From the NCBI RefSeq assembly GCF_032878875.1, contig NZ_CP118157.1, forward strand, positions 868,001 to 932,000: 64,000 bases of DNA, in the 5' to 3' direction. The notes beneath the pieces were generated by a model. It ran no database searches, was not told the DNA's origin, and saw nothing but the letters and a program-made list of their open reading frames with translations. This document shows positions 17,081-25,251 of the stretch, in pieces. How positions within the stretch are numbered: the first letter of the stretch is position 1; each line of letters begins with the position of its first letter. A program made the translations under genes and the position numbers. Origin of the DNA: Microbacterium sp. AB. Lineage in GTDB: Bacteria; Actinomycetota; Actinomycetes; Actinomycetales; Microbacteriaceae.

Positions 17081-17668
17081 TCAGCCGCTGAGCAGGACGG
17101 TGCGCGTCGGGGTGACGACGCCGTCCACGGACTGATCGTGGGGATCGCGCGGAACGCGATCGACCAACTCGGAATCATAGATCACCGCGTATACGGGCGG
17201 CCTGTGCGTCAGGGCGTCGAGCGTCCTGTCGTAGAAGCCGCGACCCCAGCCCAGCCGGGCGCCGCGGCGGTCCACGGCGGCCGCGGGAACGATGAGCACG
17301 TCGAGGTCTCCGGCCGCGGCCGGGTCGAGGCGTTCGCCCACCGCCTCCGGGACGCCGTGGACGCCGTTGGCCTCGTGACCGTCCGGGCTCGCGACCGTCC
17401 AGTCCAGGAGCCCGTCGGCGCGGGTGACGGGAAGCAGCACGTGCAGGCCACGCGCCGCGGCCGCCGCGAGGAACGGCCGGGTCCCCGGCTCCGACGGCGT
17501 CGGGAGGTAGCAGGAGAGCGACCGCGCCCCGAGGCGCTCGACGAGCGCGTCGAGCTGACGCCGGATGCCGTCGGCCGCGGCGTCGCGGTCGGCGGCGGTC
17601 CGCTGCCGACGCTGTTCGCGGACCGTCGAGCGCACGGACCGCTTGGCGTCGCTCGCGTCTTCCGTCAT
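17081..17668 (-). CDS. 5-formyltetrahydrofolate cyclo-ligase
   Basis: The enzyme converts 5-formyl-THF to 5,10-methenyl-THF with ATP, returning the folate store to use. The 195-residue length is usual for the family. Visible marks are the N-terminal basic segment KRSVRSTVREQRRQR, the mid-region GARSLSCYLPTPSEPGTRPF and the nucleotide-site motif RRGARLGWGRGFYDRTL (G-x-G-x-G-[FY]-YD). The ATG at 17668 (MTEDASDAKRS) is preferred to an upstream start inside the divergent galU promoter region. Confidence 0.92.
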   Translation of the reverse strand: MTEDASDAKRSVRSTVREQRRQRTAADRDAAADGIRRQLDALVERLGARSLSCYLPTPSEPGTRPFLAAAAARGLHVLLPVTRADGLLDWTVASPDGHEANGVHGVPEAVGERLDPAAAGDLDVLIVPAAAVDRRGARLGWGRGFYDRTLDALTHRPPVYAVIYDSELVDRVPRDPHDQSVDGVVTPTRTVLLSG

Positions 17669-17768
17669 GCTTCCGATCGTAGGGGCGCAGAGCGCAGGAC
17701 GGCCGCGCCGGGTCGCTGCGCCGAGGGGGATCACGAGGGCGTAACGGCGGATCGCCTAGGCTGGCTCC

Positions 17769-18656
17769 ATGGACTCACCGAAGATCAAGGCGGTCATCCC
17801 CGCCGCGGGCCTCGGCACGCGCTTCCTCCCGGCGACCAAGGCCACGCCCAAGGAAATGCTGCCGGTCGTCGACAAGCCTGCGATCCAGTACGTCGTCGAG
17901 GAGGCCGTCGCCGCCGGCATCCGCGACGTCCTGATGATCATCGGGCGCAACAAGAACGCGCTCGCGAACCACTTCGACTCCGTTCCCGAGCTGGAGCGCA
18001 ACCTCGAGAAGAAGGGCGACACCGGCCGTCTCGAGCGGGTGAAGGCGTCGAGCGACCTCGCCGACATCCACTTCGTCCGACAGGGAGACCCCAAGGGGCT
18101 CGGGCACGCGGTCCTGCGGGCCAAGGCGCACGTCGGCGACTCGCCGTTCGCGGTTCTGCTCGGCGACGACCTGATCGACGAGCGCGACGAGCTGCTCACG
18201 ACGATGATCGACGAGCAGGCCAAGCGCGGTGCGATGATCGTCGCGCTCATGGAGGTCGACCCGGACCACATCCACATGTACGGCTGCGCGGACGTCGAGC
18301 CCACCGACACCGAGGGCGTCGTGAAGGTGAACGGCCTCGTCGAGAAGCCCGCGAAGGAGGACGCGCCGTCCAACCTCGCCATCATCGGCCGATACGTCCT
18401 CGCGCCCGAGATCTTCGAGGTGCTGGAGCGCACCGAGCCCGGCAAGGGCGGGGAGATCCAGCTCACCGATGCGCTCCAGGAGGTCGCGACCGACGCGGAG
18501 GGCCCCGGGGTGTACGGGGTCGTCTTCGGCGGGCGCCGCTACGACACGGGCGATCGCCTCGACTACATCAAGGCCATCGTGCAGCTGGCCGCCGACCGTC
18601 CCGACCTCGGACCCGACCTCCGGCCGTGGTTCAAGGAGTTCGCGGCCACTCTCTGA
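17769..18656 (+). CDS. galU: UTP--glucose-1-phosphate uridylyltransferase
   Basis: Makes UDP-glucose for cell-envelope glycans. The 295-residue protein has the nucleotidyltransferase signature AAGLGTRFLPATKATPKEML (residues 10-29), the uridine-site GHAVLRAK, metal Asp in LLGDDLID and the sugar-site VEKPAKEDAPSNLAIIGRYV. These are all intact, and length matches bacterial GalU. It is transcribed divergently from the cyclo-ligase gene and followed 32 bp later by an acetyltransferase gene that may share its transcript. Confidence 0.95.
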   Translation: MDSPKIKAVIPAAGLGTRFLPATKATPKEMLPVVDKPAIQYVVEEAVAAGIRDVLMIIGRNKNALANHFDSVPELERNLEKKGDTGRLERVKASSDLADIHFVRQGDPKGLGHAVLRAKAHVGDSPFAVLLGDDLIDERDELLTTMIDEQAKRGAMIVALMEVDPDHIHMYGCADVEPTDTEGVVKVNGLVEKPAKEDAPSNLAIIGRYVLAPEIFEVLERTEPGKGGEIQLTDALQEVATDAEGPGVYGVVFGGRRYDTGDRLDYIKAIVQLAADRPDLGPDLRPWFKEFAATL

Positions 18657-18688
18657 GCCGGCCGCTCCGACATCTGCCGAGGGACCGG

Positions 18689-19318
18689 ATGGACACTCAG
18701 CCTTGGCGCGAGCACGGCGCCGTCTCCATCCGGCTCGTCCGCTCGCGCGATGCGCGCGTGCTGCAGCAGGAGCTCATCGGGAACCGCTCGTGGCTGCGCC
18801 CGTGGGAGGCGACGAACCCCGAGGGCGCCATATCGTTCGACATGCGCGCCGGGGTGCGTCGCCTCCTGCAGCAGTACCGCGACGGCGTCGGGGTGCCCCT
18901 CGTCATGGAGTACGACGGCGAGGTGTGCGGGCAGCTCAATGTCTGGGGCATCTCCCGCGGCTCCCTGTCGTCCGCGACCATCGGCTACTGGGTCAGCGAG
19001 CGATTCGCGGGGAAGGGCATCACGCCCACGTCCGTCGCGCTCGCGACGGATCTCTGCTTCACGGAGCTGAGGCTGCACCGGATGGAGATCTGCATCCGTC
19101 CCGAGAACGCGGCCAGCCTGCGCGTCGTGCAGAAGCTCGGCTTCCGCTACGAGGGCCTGCGCCGCCGCTACATCCACATCAACGGGGACTGGCGGGACCA
19201 CTACGCGTTCGCCCTCGTCCGCGACGAGGTCCCCGAGGGCGTGCTCGCACGCTGGATCAGCGGCCGCGTGCCCGCGGACGCGGCCGCGATCCCTCCGAGC
19301 GACACGATGAGCGCGTGA
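18689..19318 (+). CDS. GNAT N-acetyltransferase, RimJ/RimL type
   Basis: The 209-residue protein has the RimJ-like order: VSIRLVRSRDARVLQQEL, a substrate segment NRSWLRPWEAT, then IGYWVSERFAGKGITPTSVA with the Q/RxxGxG/A acetyl-CoA loop as RFAGKG, and LHRMEICIRPENAASLRVVQ plus KLGFRYEGLRRRYIHI. Such enzymes acetylate N-terminal amines of ribosomal proteins or small amines; the substrate here is unknown. The gene follows galU closely, an order frequent in this group. Confidence 0.88.
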   Translation: MDTQPWREHGAVSIRLVRSRDARVLQQELIGNRSWLRPWEATNPEGAISFDMRAGVRRLLQQYRDGVGVPLVMEYDGEVCGQLNVWGISRGSLSSATIGYWVSERFAGKGITPTSVALATDLCFTELRLHRMEICIRPENAASLRVVQKLGFRYEGLRRRYIHINGDWRDHYAFALVRDEVPEGVLARWISGRVPADAAAIPPSDTMSA

Positions 19319-19385
19319 GGACCCCGCCGCCGGAGGCAGGTCGCTGCGACATCTGCGTGCAATACGTCGCTGGTACTCCTGAGGG

Positions 19386-20684
19386 GTGAGCTCCGCCGTC
19401 ACCCTCCGCAGCGCCCTGTCCGTGTGGTCCGTCTCGGGGGAGGGGCCGGGCGACGTCCACGTCGTGGACGGGACGATCGCGGAGGAGGGGCCCGCGGGCG
19501 CCGAGGCTCTCGACGCGAGCGGCTGCATCGTGACCCCCGGGCTCGTGAACGCCCACCACCACCTGCTGCAGACGGCGTTCCGCACGCTGCCCGGCACGCG
19601 CGGCGTCCCCATGGCCGACTGGCTGCCCGCCATGGCGGCCGCGTATCGCGAGGCACGCGTCGACGGCGAGCTGGCGTACGCGGCGGCACGGGCGGGCATG
19701 GCGGAGGCGCTGCTGAGCGGTGTCACCACGGTGGCGGACCATCACCTCACGTGGCCAGGCCTCGACGGGGACGACGGCGTCGACATCGCCCGCGGGACGG
19801 CGCGCGCCGCGCGCGAGCTCGGCGGCAGGATCGCCTTCGTCCGCGGCACGGCGGGGGACGACGCCGACACGGCGGCACGGAGCGCGGACGCCGTCGCGTC
19901 CGCGCTCGCGCCCGGGCACGGGGGAGTGAGCGCGGACGGCGCGGTGCAGGTCGCGGTGGGGCCCGCCGGCGTGCACAGCGACGGGAAGGCGACGTTCGAC
20001 GCTCTGGGCGAGGTGGCACGCGCACGCGGGCTCCGGCGGAGGACCCAGGCGAACGAGCAGGTCGACACGGCGATCGCGGCGGAGCGCTACGGGCGCCGAC
20101 CCCTCGAGCTCCTGGACGAATGGGGCTGGCTCGTGCCCGGGACGACGATCGCGCACCTGTGCGACATCACCGACGGCGAGATCGCGCTGCTCGCCGAGCG
20201 CGGCGTCGCCGCGACGCACGCTCCGGGCTGCGACGTCCCGATGGGATGGGGGATCGCGCCCGCCGCCCGGATCCTCGCGGCGGGGATCCCCCTGGGGCTC
20301 GGCACGAGCGGCGGCGGCAGCAACGACGCGGGCCATCTGATCGCCGACGCACGGCTGGCGCTCCAGGTCTCCGCCCTCGTCGGCCGGCAGCTGACCGCGC
20401 GCGAGGTGCTCACGGCGGCGACCGCCGGCGGCGCGGACGGGCTCGGGCGCCCCGAGCTCGGCCGGATCGCGCCCGGGGCGGCGGGCGATGTGTGTGTCTG
20501 GGACGTCTCGGGCGTCGCCGACGCGGGGGTGTCCGACCCCGTCGCAGGCCTGCTGTGGGCGTCACCGGGCCGTCGTCCGCGCCATGTCGTCGTCGGCGGC
20601 CGTGTCGTCGTGCGCGACCACCGTCTCGTCACGGCGGACGAGCGCGACATCGTCGCCGGCCTGCGCGCCCGCGTCGGACGCTGA
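19386..20684 (+). CDS. Amidohydrolase of the 8-oxoguanine/hydroxy-triazine deaminase type, metal ligands altered
   Basis: The 432-residue protein starts at GTG 19386. It follows the subtype III amidohydrolase plan: VTPGLVNAHHHLLQTAFRTL (His57-59), strand-6 His257 in IAHLCDI, and LGRPELGRIAPGAAGDV near the end. Two normally essential positions differ. The HxxE motif on strand 5 reads Gln-Ala-Asn-Glu (221-224), and the strand-8 Asp (GxDGSxSND) is Ser308 in GTSGGGSND. His to Gln and Asp to Ser together should weaken or abolish the usual mononuclear zinc site. It may be a paralogue with changed chemistry or a non-catalytic binder. Convergent with the reductase gene 6 bp away. Confidence 0.8.
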   Translation: MSSAVTLRSALSVWSVSGEGPGDVHVVDGTIAEEGPAGAEALDASGCIVTPGLVNAHHHLLQTAFRTLPGTRGVPMADWLPAMAAAYREARVDGELAYAAARAGMAEALLSGVTTVADHHLTWPGLDGDDGVDIARGTARAARELGGRIAFVRGTAGDDADTAARSADAVASALAPGHGGVSADGAVQVAVGPAGVHSDGKATFDALGEVARARGLRRRTQANEQVDTAIAAERYGRRPLELLDEWGWLVPGTTIAHLCDITDGEIALLAERGVAATHAPGCDVPMGWGIAPAARILAAGIPLGLGTSGGGSNDAGHLIADARLALQVSALVGRQLTAREVLTAATAGGADGLGRPELGRIAPGAAGDVCVWDVSGVADAGVSDPVAGLLWASPGRRPRHVVVGGRVVVRDHRLVTADERDIVAGLRARVGR

Positions 20685-20690
20685 GCCCGC

Positions 20691-21644
20691 TCAGGCGTCG
20701 AGGACGAGGCGCGGGCACGCCGCGCGCGAGACGCACACCATCATCACGGGGCTCGTCGCGCGTTCGGAGACGCTCAGCACGCGATCGCGGTGGTCCACGA
20801 CGCCGTCGACGACGACCGTCTCGCACGTGCCGCACGTGCCCTCCCGGCACGACGACACGGTGAGCACGCCGTTCTCCTCGAGCACCTCCAGGATCGACCG
20901 GTCCGGCGGCACCTCGAGCACGTCCCCGGTCGAGAGCAGCTCGATCTCGAACGGCTCCGACCGCACGGGCTCCGGCAGCCGGCCGGCGGTGAAGGGCTCG
21001 ACGTGCAGGCGGGTGCGCTCCGTGGACGCCGCGGTGAGCGCGTCGAGCATGCGGGCGGGACCGCATGCCCAGATCGGCGCGTCGCCGGCCGCCTCCACGA
21101 GGGACTCGATGTCGATCCTGGCGCCCTCGTCCGAGACGTGGATCCGCACGCGGTCGCCGAAGGCCGCGAGCTCGTCGCCGAACGGCAGCGCCGCCCGCGA
21201 CCTCACGGCGTAGTCGAGCGACCAGTCGGCGTCCGACGCTGCCGCGGCGCGGACCATGGGGAGCACGGGCGTGATCCCGATGCCGCCCGCGACGAACACG
21301 GCGCGCTCGCCGGCCGCGGGCGGCTCGAAGTCGAAGTGGGAGCGGGGGCCCCGGGATCGCACGAGCCGACCCGGCTCCAGGGCATGCACGGCGGCGGATC
21401 CGCCCCGTCCGCCGGCCTCGCGCAGGACGGCGATGCGCCAGGCGTCGCGATCGTCGGGGTCGGAGCACAGCGAGTACTGCCTCTCCCGTCCTGGTCCGAG
21501 CACGAGGTCGATGTGACTGCCGGCGGTCCACGCGGGCAGGGGACGGCCGTTGGACGACGCGAGGTCGAGGGCGACGATCCCCTCCGCGATCTCGACGCGG
21601 TCCGTGACGACGAGCTCCCGCTCGACATCGCTGAAGAAGCTCAT
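20691..21644 (-). CDS. Phthalate-dioxygenase-reductase/VanB-type oxidoreductase
   Basis: A 317-residue electron-transfer protein with three modules. First is an FMN/FAD-binding barrel (GRERQYSLCSDPDD, the RxYSL motif). An NAD(P)H domain follows (FVAGGIGITPVLPMVRAA, then WACGPARML). At the C-terminus a plant-type [2Fe-2S] ferredoxin carries CREGTCGTCE and a final Cys in VCVSRAACPRL. It passes electrons from NAD(P)H to a Rieske oxygenase or P450, but no such partner lies in the window. Its start overlaps the stop of the XRE-cupin gene by 4 bp, so both are one operon. Confidence 0.9.
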   Translation of the reverse strand: MSFFSDVERELVVTDRVEIAEGIVALDLASSNGRPLPAWTAGSHIDLVLGPGRERQYSLCSDPDDRDAWRIAVLREAGGRGGSAAVHALEPGRLVRSRGPRSHFDFEPPAAGERAVFVAGGIGITPVLPMVRAAAASDADWSLDYAVRSRAALPFGDELAAFGDRVRIHVSDEGARIDIESLVEAAGDAPIWACGPARMLDALTAASTERTRLHVEPFTAGRLPEPVRSEPFEIELLSTGDVLEVPPDRSILEVLEENGVLTVSSCREGTCGTCETVVVDGVVDHRDRVLSVSERATSPVMMVCVSRAACPRLVLDA

Positions 21645-22228
21645 GCGGGGGACCGTCCTCGCAGGGTCGCGGTCGGCGCCGGCCGCTCCTTCACGACGAG
21701 CATGCGATACGGCTCGCCGTCGTGGCTTCCCCAGCGATGCGGCGTGCCGCCCGGGAAGTAGAGCGACTCGTCGACCCCGAGCGTGAAGACGCCCTCGTCG
21801 CCGAGATCGACGTCGACCGTGCCGACGATGACCGTGACGAACTCGTCCTCGTCGTGCACGTAGTACTCGCCGCGGCCCCGATGCGCGCCCCGCACGTCGA
21901 TGGGGGTGAAGCGGGTGTCGCCGCGCACGAGGATGCGCGCCTCCTCCATGCCGTACGTCCCCGTGGACGCGCTCGCGCGCGACAGCTGGACCCCGGGGCC
22001 GCCCGCGGCCAGCGCGCTGCCCGACATGAGCTCGATCTGGCTCGTGCCCAGCGCGTGGGCGATGCGGCCGAGCGAGTCGAGGCTGGGGCTCGCGAGGCCG
22101 CGCTCGACCTGGCTCACGAACGGGTGGGACAGCCTCGCCCGCTCCGCGAGCCGCACGATCGTCAGGCCCAGCCGCTTGCGCCGCGCCCTGATGCTCGCGC
22201 CGAGACGTTCGGCGTCCTCGCTGTCCAT
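21641..22228 (-). CDS. XRE-family regulator with cupin sensor domain
   Basis: In this 195-residue protein, residues 8-65 are an HTH-XRE (LGASIRARRKRLGLTIVRLA, then SHPFVSQVERGLASPSLDSL). Residues 105-180 are a small cupin (HRGRGEYYVHDEDEFVTVIV, then FPGGTPHRWGSHD). Regulators of this build sense a small metabolite and control adjacent catabolic or transport genes. The gene diverges from the seven-gene catabolic operon, with a perfect inverted repeat in between, and is followed by the reductase. Confidence 0.88.
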   Translation of the reverse strand: MDSEDAERLGASIRARRKRLGLTIVRLAERARLSHPFVSQVERGLASPSLDSLGRIAHALGTSQIELMSGSALAAGGPGVQLSRASASTGTYGMEEARILVRGDTRFTPIDVRGAHRGRGEYYVHDEDEFVTVIVGTVDVDLGDEGVFTLGVDESLYFPGGTPHRWGSHDGEPYRMLVVKERPAPTATLRGRSPA

Positions 22229-22317
22229 CTGACCCCTCTCCCTCCGTCCTCGCGGTGCCGGCGAGGACGGAAATCGTCGCGTTACGTCGTGGAAACCTCG
22301 GAATCGTACCGTCGGTG

Positions 22318-22336
22318 ATGTTGATCACATCAACAT
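22318..22336. promoter_or_regulatory. Operator-like inverted repeat in the divergent promoter region
   Basis: ATGTTGA-TCACA-TCAACAT is a perfect 7-bp inverted repeat with a 5-bp centre. It lies 26 bp before the amidohydrolase start, within a nested repeat TGATGT-TGATC-ACATCA (22316-22332). Placement between the XRE-cupin gene and the operon makes it the likely operator. Confidence 0.6.
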
Positions 22337-22361
22337 TCGGATTCTGGCACAGGTTCATCAC

Positions 22362-23588
22362 ATGCACATCTCGGCTCCCACCCGCCTCCGCGGCGCCACG
22401 CTCGCAGACGGCTCCGTCGTCGACGTCACCCTCGTCGACGACCGCGTCACACGCATCGAGCCCGCCGCGGGCGATGCCCTCGGGCCGGCCGAGATCGATC
22501 TCTCCGAGCACCTGCTCCTCACGGCGCCCGCCGACCCGCACGCGCACCTCGACAAGGCCCTCTCCTGGGACGCGATCCGGCCGCCGTCGGGGGATCTGCG
22601 CACGGCCATCGCCGCGTGGCGGTCCTATGTCGCCACGATCAACAGCGCCGAGATCTCCTCCCGCGCGACCCGCGCCGTGCAGGCGTATCTCGTCAACGGC
22701 ACCACGGCCATCCGCACCCACGCCGACGTCCCGGCGGAGGGCGACCCCGTGCGGGCCGTGCGCGCGCTCGCCGAGGTGCGCGAACGCTTCGCCGGCCGCG
22801 TCCGCCTCGAGATCGTCGCGCTCGCCGGCCCCGACACGACCGACGACAGGATCGACGCGGCGCTCGACGCCGGAGCCGACCTCGTGGGCGGCGCACCGCA
22901 CCTCGCGGACGACCAGCTCGCGGACCTGCATCGCCTCCTCGACATCGCCCAACGGCGCGGCGTGGGAGCCGATCTGCACGTCGACGAGGACCTGCGCCAC
23001 GGCGAGACCCTCGAGGCGTACGCGGAGCGCACGCGCGACTGGTCGGTGGTCCGCTCGGCCGGCCACTGCGTGCGGCTGTCGACCCTGCCCGCGCCGCGGT
23101 TCGACCACGTCGCACGAGCCGTGGCCGACGCGGGCATCGGCGTCATCGCCAACCCCATGACGAACCTCTGGCTGCAGGGGTGGGACGAGCCGGTCGCGAC
23201 GCCGCGCGGGATCGCCCCGCTCGACCGCCTGCGTCGCGCCGGCGTGCGGACGGCGGCGGGCGGCGACAACGTGCGCGATCCCTTCAACCCGCTGGGTCGC
23301 GCGGACGCCTTCGAGACGGCCATGCTGCTCGTCGTCGCAGGCCATCTCCCGATCGACGACGCCTGGCGCGCGGTGAGCGACGACGCTCGGACGGTGATGG
23401 CGCTGCCGGAGGCGGGACCCCGCGTCGGCGCGGTGGCCGAGCTGCTCGCCGTGCGCGCGGCCTCGCTGCCCGAGGCCATGGCGACGGCGCCCGCCGATCG
23501 CATCGTCTTCTCCCGCGGGCGCGTCGTCGCCCGCTCCACGACCACCCGCTGGATCGACTCCGGCGCCGGCAAGGAGGACACCGCATGA
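22362..23588 (+). CDS. Cytosine-deaminase-like amidohydrolase
   Basis: The 408-residue protein resembles the CodA/N-isopropylammelide branch of the amidohydrolase superfamily: ADPHAHLDKALSWDAIRPP (HxH at strand 1), TAIRTHADV, a GADLHVDEDLRHGETLEAYA segment holding the HxDE motif, SAGHCVRLSTL (strand-6 His) and AAGGDNVRDPFNPLG with the strand-8 Asp. All metal ligands are present, unlike its neighbour at 19386. It likely deaminates or hydrolyses a cyclic N-heterocycle. It is first gene of an operon with ATGA overlaps to the ABC genes, so the transported compound or its product is probably the substrate. Confidence 0.85.
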   Translation: MHISAPTRLRGATLADGSVVDVTLVDDRVTRIEPAAGDALGPAEIDLSEHLLLTAPADPHAHLDKALSWDAIRPPSGDLRTAIAAWRSYVATINSAEISSRATRAVQAYLVNGTTAIRTHADVPAEGDPVRAVRALAEVRERFAGRVRLEIVALAGPDTTDDRIDAALDAGADLVGGAPHLADDQLADLHRLLDIAQRRGVGADLHVDEDLRHGETLEAYAERTRDWSVVRSAGHCVRLSTLPAPRFDHVARAVADAGIGVIANPMTNLWLQGWDEPVATPRGIAPLDRLRRAGVRTAAGGDNVRDPFNPLGRADAFETAMLLVVAGHLPIDDAWRAVSDDARTVMALPEAGPRVGAVAELLAVRAASLPEAMATAPADRIVFSRGRVVARSTTTRWIDSGAGKEDTA

Positions 23589-24361
23589 CCACCACCACCG
23601 CCGACCCCGGGGTCGGCACGGAGCGGGAGACGGCGCTCGTGGACTTCCGCGACGTCGGGATGACCTACGCCGGCGGGACGATCGCCCTCGAGCACATCGA
23701 CTTCGCGGTGCGTCGCGGCGAGTTCGTCACGGTCGTCGGCCCCTCCGGATGCGGCAAGTCGACCCTGCTGCGCATCGCGGCCGGCCTCGAGACGCACACC
23801 GCCGGCGACTGCGAGACGACGACGGAACGCGTGGGCTTCGTGTTCCAGGACGCGACCCTCCTGCCTTGGCGCTCCGTCCGGAAGAACGTCGAGCTGCTCG
23901 CCGAGCTGAACGGGCTCCCCGCCGCCGCACGCAGGGCGGCGGCGCACGAGGCGATCGAGCTCGTCGGGCTCACGGGCTTCGAGTCCTCGCTCCCGCGGCA
24001 GCTGTCGGGCGGGATGCGGATGCGCACGTCGCTCGCCCGTTCGCTCACGCTCGACCCCGACCTCTTCCTCTTCGACGAGCCGTTCGGCGCCCTCGACGAG
24101 ATCACCCGGCAGCGGCTGAACGACGAGCTGCTGCGGCTCTTCGCCGAGCGCGGCTTCGGCGGCCTCTTCATCACCCACTCGGTCGCCGAGGCCGTGTACC
24201 TGTCGACGCGCGTCGTCGTCATGTCGGGGCGGCCCGGGCGCATCGTCGACGTGGTCGACGTCCCGTTCGACATGCCGCGCGACCCCGAGCTGCGCTACAC
24301 CCCGGAGTTCGGAGAGCTCGTCGGGCGCGTCTCGCACTCGCTCAAGGAGGCTCACGCATGA
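23585..24361 (+). CDS. ABC transporter ATPase (nitrate/sulfonate/taurine class)
   Basis: The 258-residue protein has Walker A GPSGCGKST, Q-loop FVFQDATLLPWRSV (typical of the SsuB/TauB/ThiZ class), signature LSGGMRMRTSLARSL, Walker B LFLFDEPFGALDE and the switch His in ITHSVAEAVYLSTRV. It energises import by the permease and binding protein that follow. Both its start and its end overlap neighbours by 4 nt. Confidence 0.93.
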   Translation: MTTTTADPGVGTERETALVDFRDVGMTYAGGTIALEHIDFAVRRGEFVTVVGPSGCGKSTLLRIAAGLETHTAGDCETTTERVGFVFQDATLLPWRSVRKNVELLAELNGLPAAARRAAAHEAIELVGLTGFESSLPRQLSGGMRMRTSLARSLTLDPDLFLFDEPFGALDEITRQRLNDELLRLFAERGFGGLFITHSVAEAVYLSTRVVVMSGRPGRIVDVVDVPFDMPRDPELRYTPEFGELVGRVSHSLKEAHA

Positions 24362-25194
24362 CCCGCATCGCGCCGGCGCCCGTCACGGCCCTCCCCGCGC
24401 CGCCCCGCCGCCGGCGCGGCGGCGCGCTCGCCACGATCTGGCCGCCCCTCGTCGTCTTCGCCGTCATCCTCGCGGCCTGGTCCCTGGCGAGCGCCCTTCT
24501 CGGCGAGCAGAGCTTCCTCCTCCCCGCCCCGTCCCGCATCTTCACCGAGGGCCTGCTCGATCCGATCGTCCTGCCCGAGATCGTCGAGGCGCTCGGACAG
24601 ACGGTGCTCGTCGCGTTCATCGGGCTCGCGATCGCCGTCGTCATCGGGGTCGGATGGGCGATCGTCATGCTGCAGGCCAAGTGGGCGGAGCGGTCGCTCT
24701 ACCCCTACGCCGTCATCCTGCAGTGCATCCCGATCCTCGCGCTCGTCCCCCTCATCGGCTTCTGGTTCGGATACGGCCTCCCCGCCCGCGTCATCGTGTG
24801 CGTGCTCATCTCGCTGTTCCCGCTCGTGTCGAACACGCTCTTCGGCCTGCAGTCGGTCGATCGATCGCAGCGCGAGCTGTTCCAGCTGCAGCGGGCGGGC
24901 CGCTGGACGACGCTCTGGAAGCTGCAGCTGCCGCAGGCCCTTCCCGCGATGTTCGTGGGCCTGCGCACCTCGGCGGGCCTCTCGATCGTCGGCGCCATCG
25001 TGGGCGACTACTTCTTCCGTCGCGGCACTCCTGGCCTCGGGTCCCTCATGAGCACCTACACGTCGCGGCTGCTCGCCCCCGAGCTCTACGCGTCCGTCGT
25101 CGTCGCCGCGCTCCTCGGCGTCGCGATCTTCGTCGCCTTCGGTCTCCTCTCGCGCCTCGCCGTCGGCCGCTGGTACGACGCCACGAAGGCCTGA
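24358..25194 (+). CDS. ABC transporter permease (SsuC/TauC/ThiX class)
   Basis: The 278-residue inner-membrane protein has about six helices. The BPD_transp_1 domain includes the EAA-type loop in RSQRELFQLQRAGRWTTLWK, contacting the ATPase, and LPQALPAMFVGLRTSAGLSI. Its basic proline-rich N-terminus is cytoplasmic. It forms the channel of the importer encoded by this operon. The start overlaps the ATPase stop (ATGA). Confidence 0.92.
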   Translation: MTRIAPAPVTALPAPPRRRRGGALATIWPPLVVFAVILAAWSLASALLGEQSFLLPAPSRIFTEGLLDPIVLPEIVEALGQTVLVAFIGLAIAVVIGVGWAIVMLQAKWAERSLYPYAVILQCIPILALVPLIGFWFGYGLPARVIVCVLISLFPLVSNTLFGLQSVDRSQRELFQLQRAGRWTTLWKLQLPQALPAMFVGLRTSAGLSIVGAIVGDYFFRRGTPGLGSLMSTYTSRLLAPELYASVVVAALLGVAIFVAFGLLSRLAVGRWYDATKA

Positions 25195-25251
25195 TCCCTC
25201 CCGCACCACCGCACCGCACCATCCGACTGCTCCCGCTGGAAAGAGAGAACA

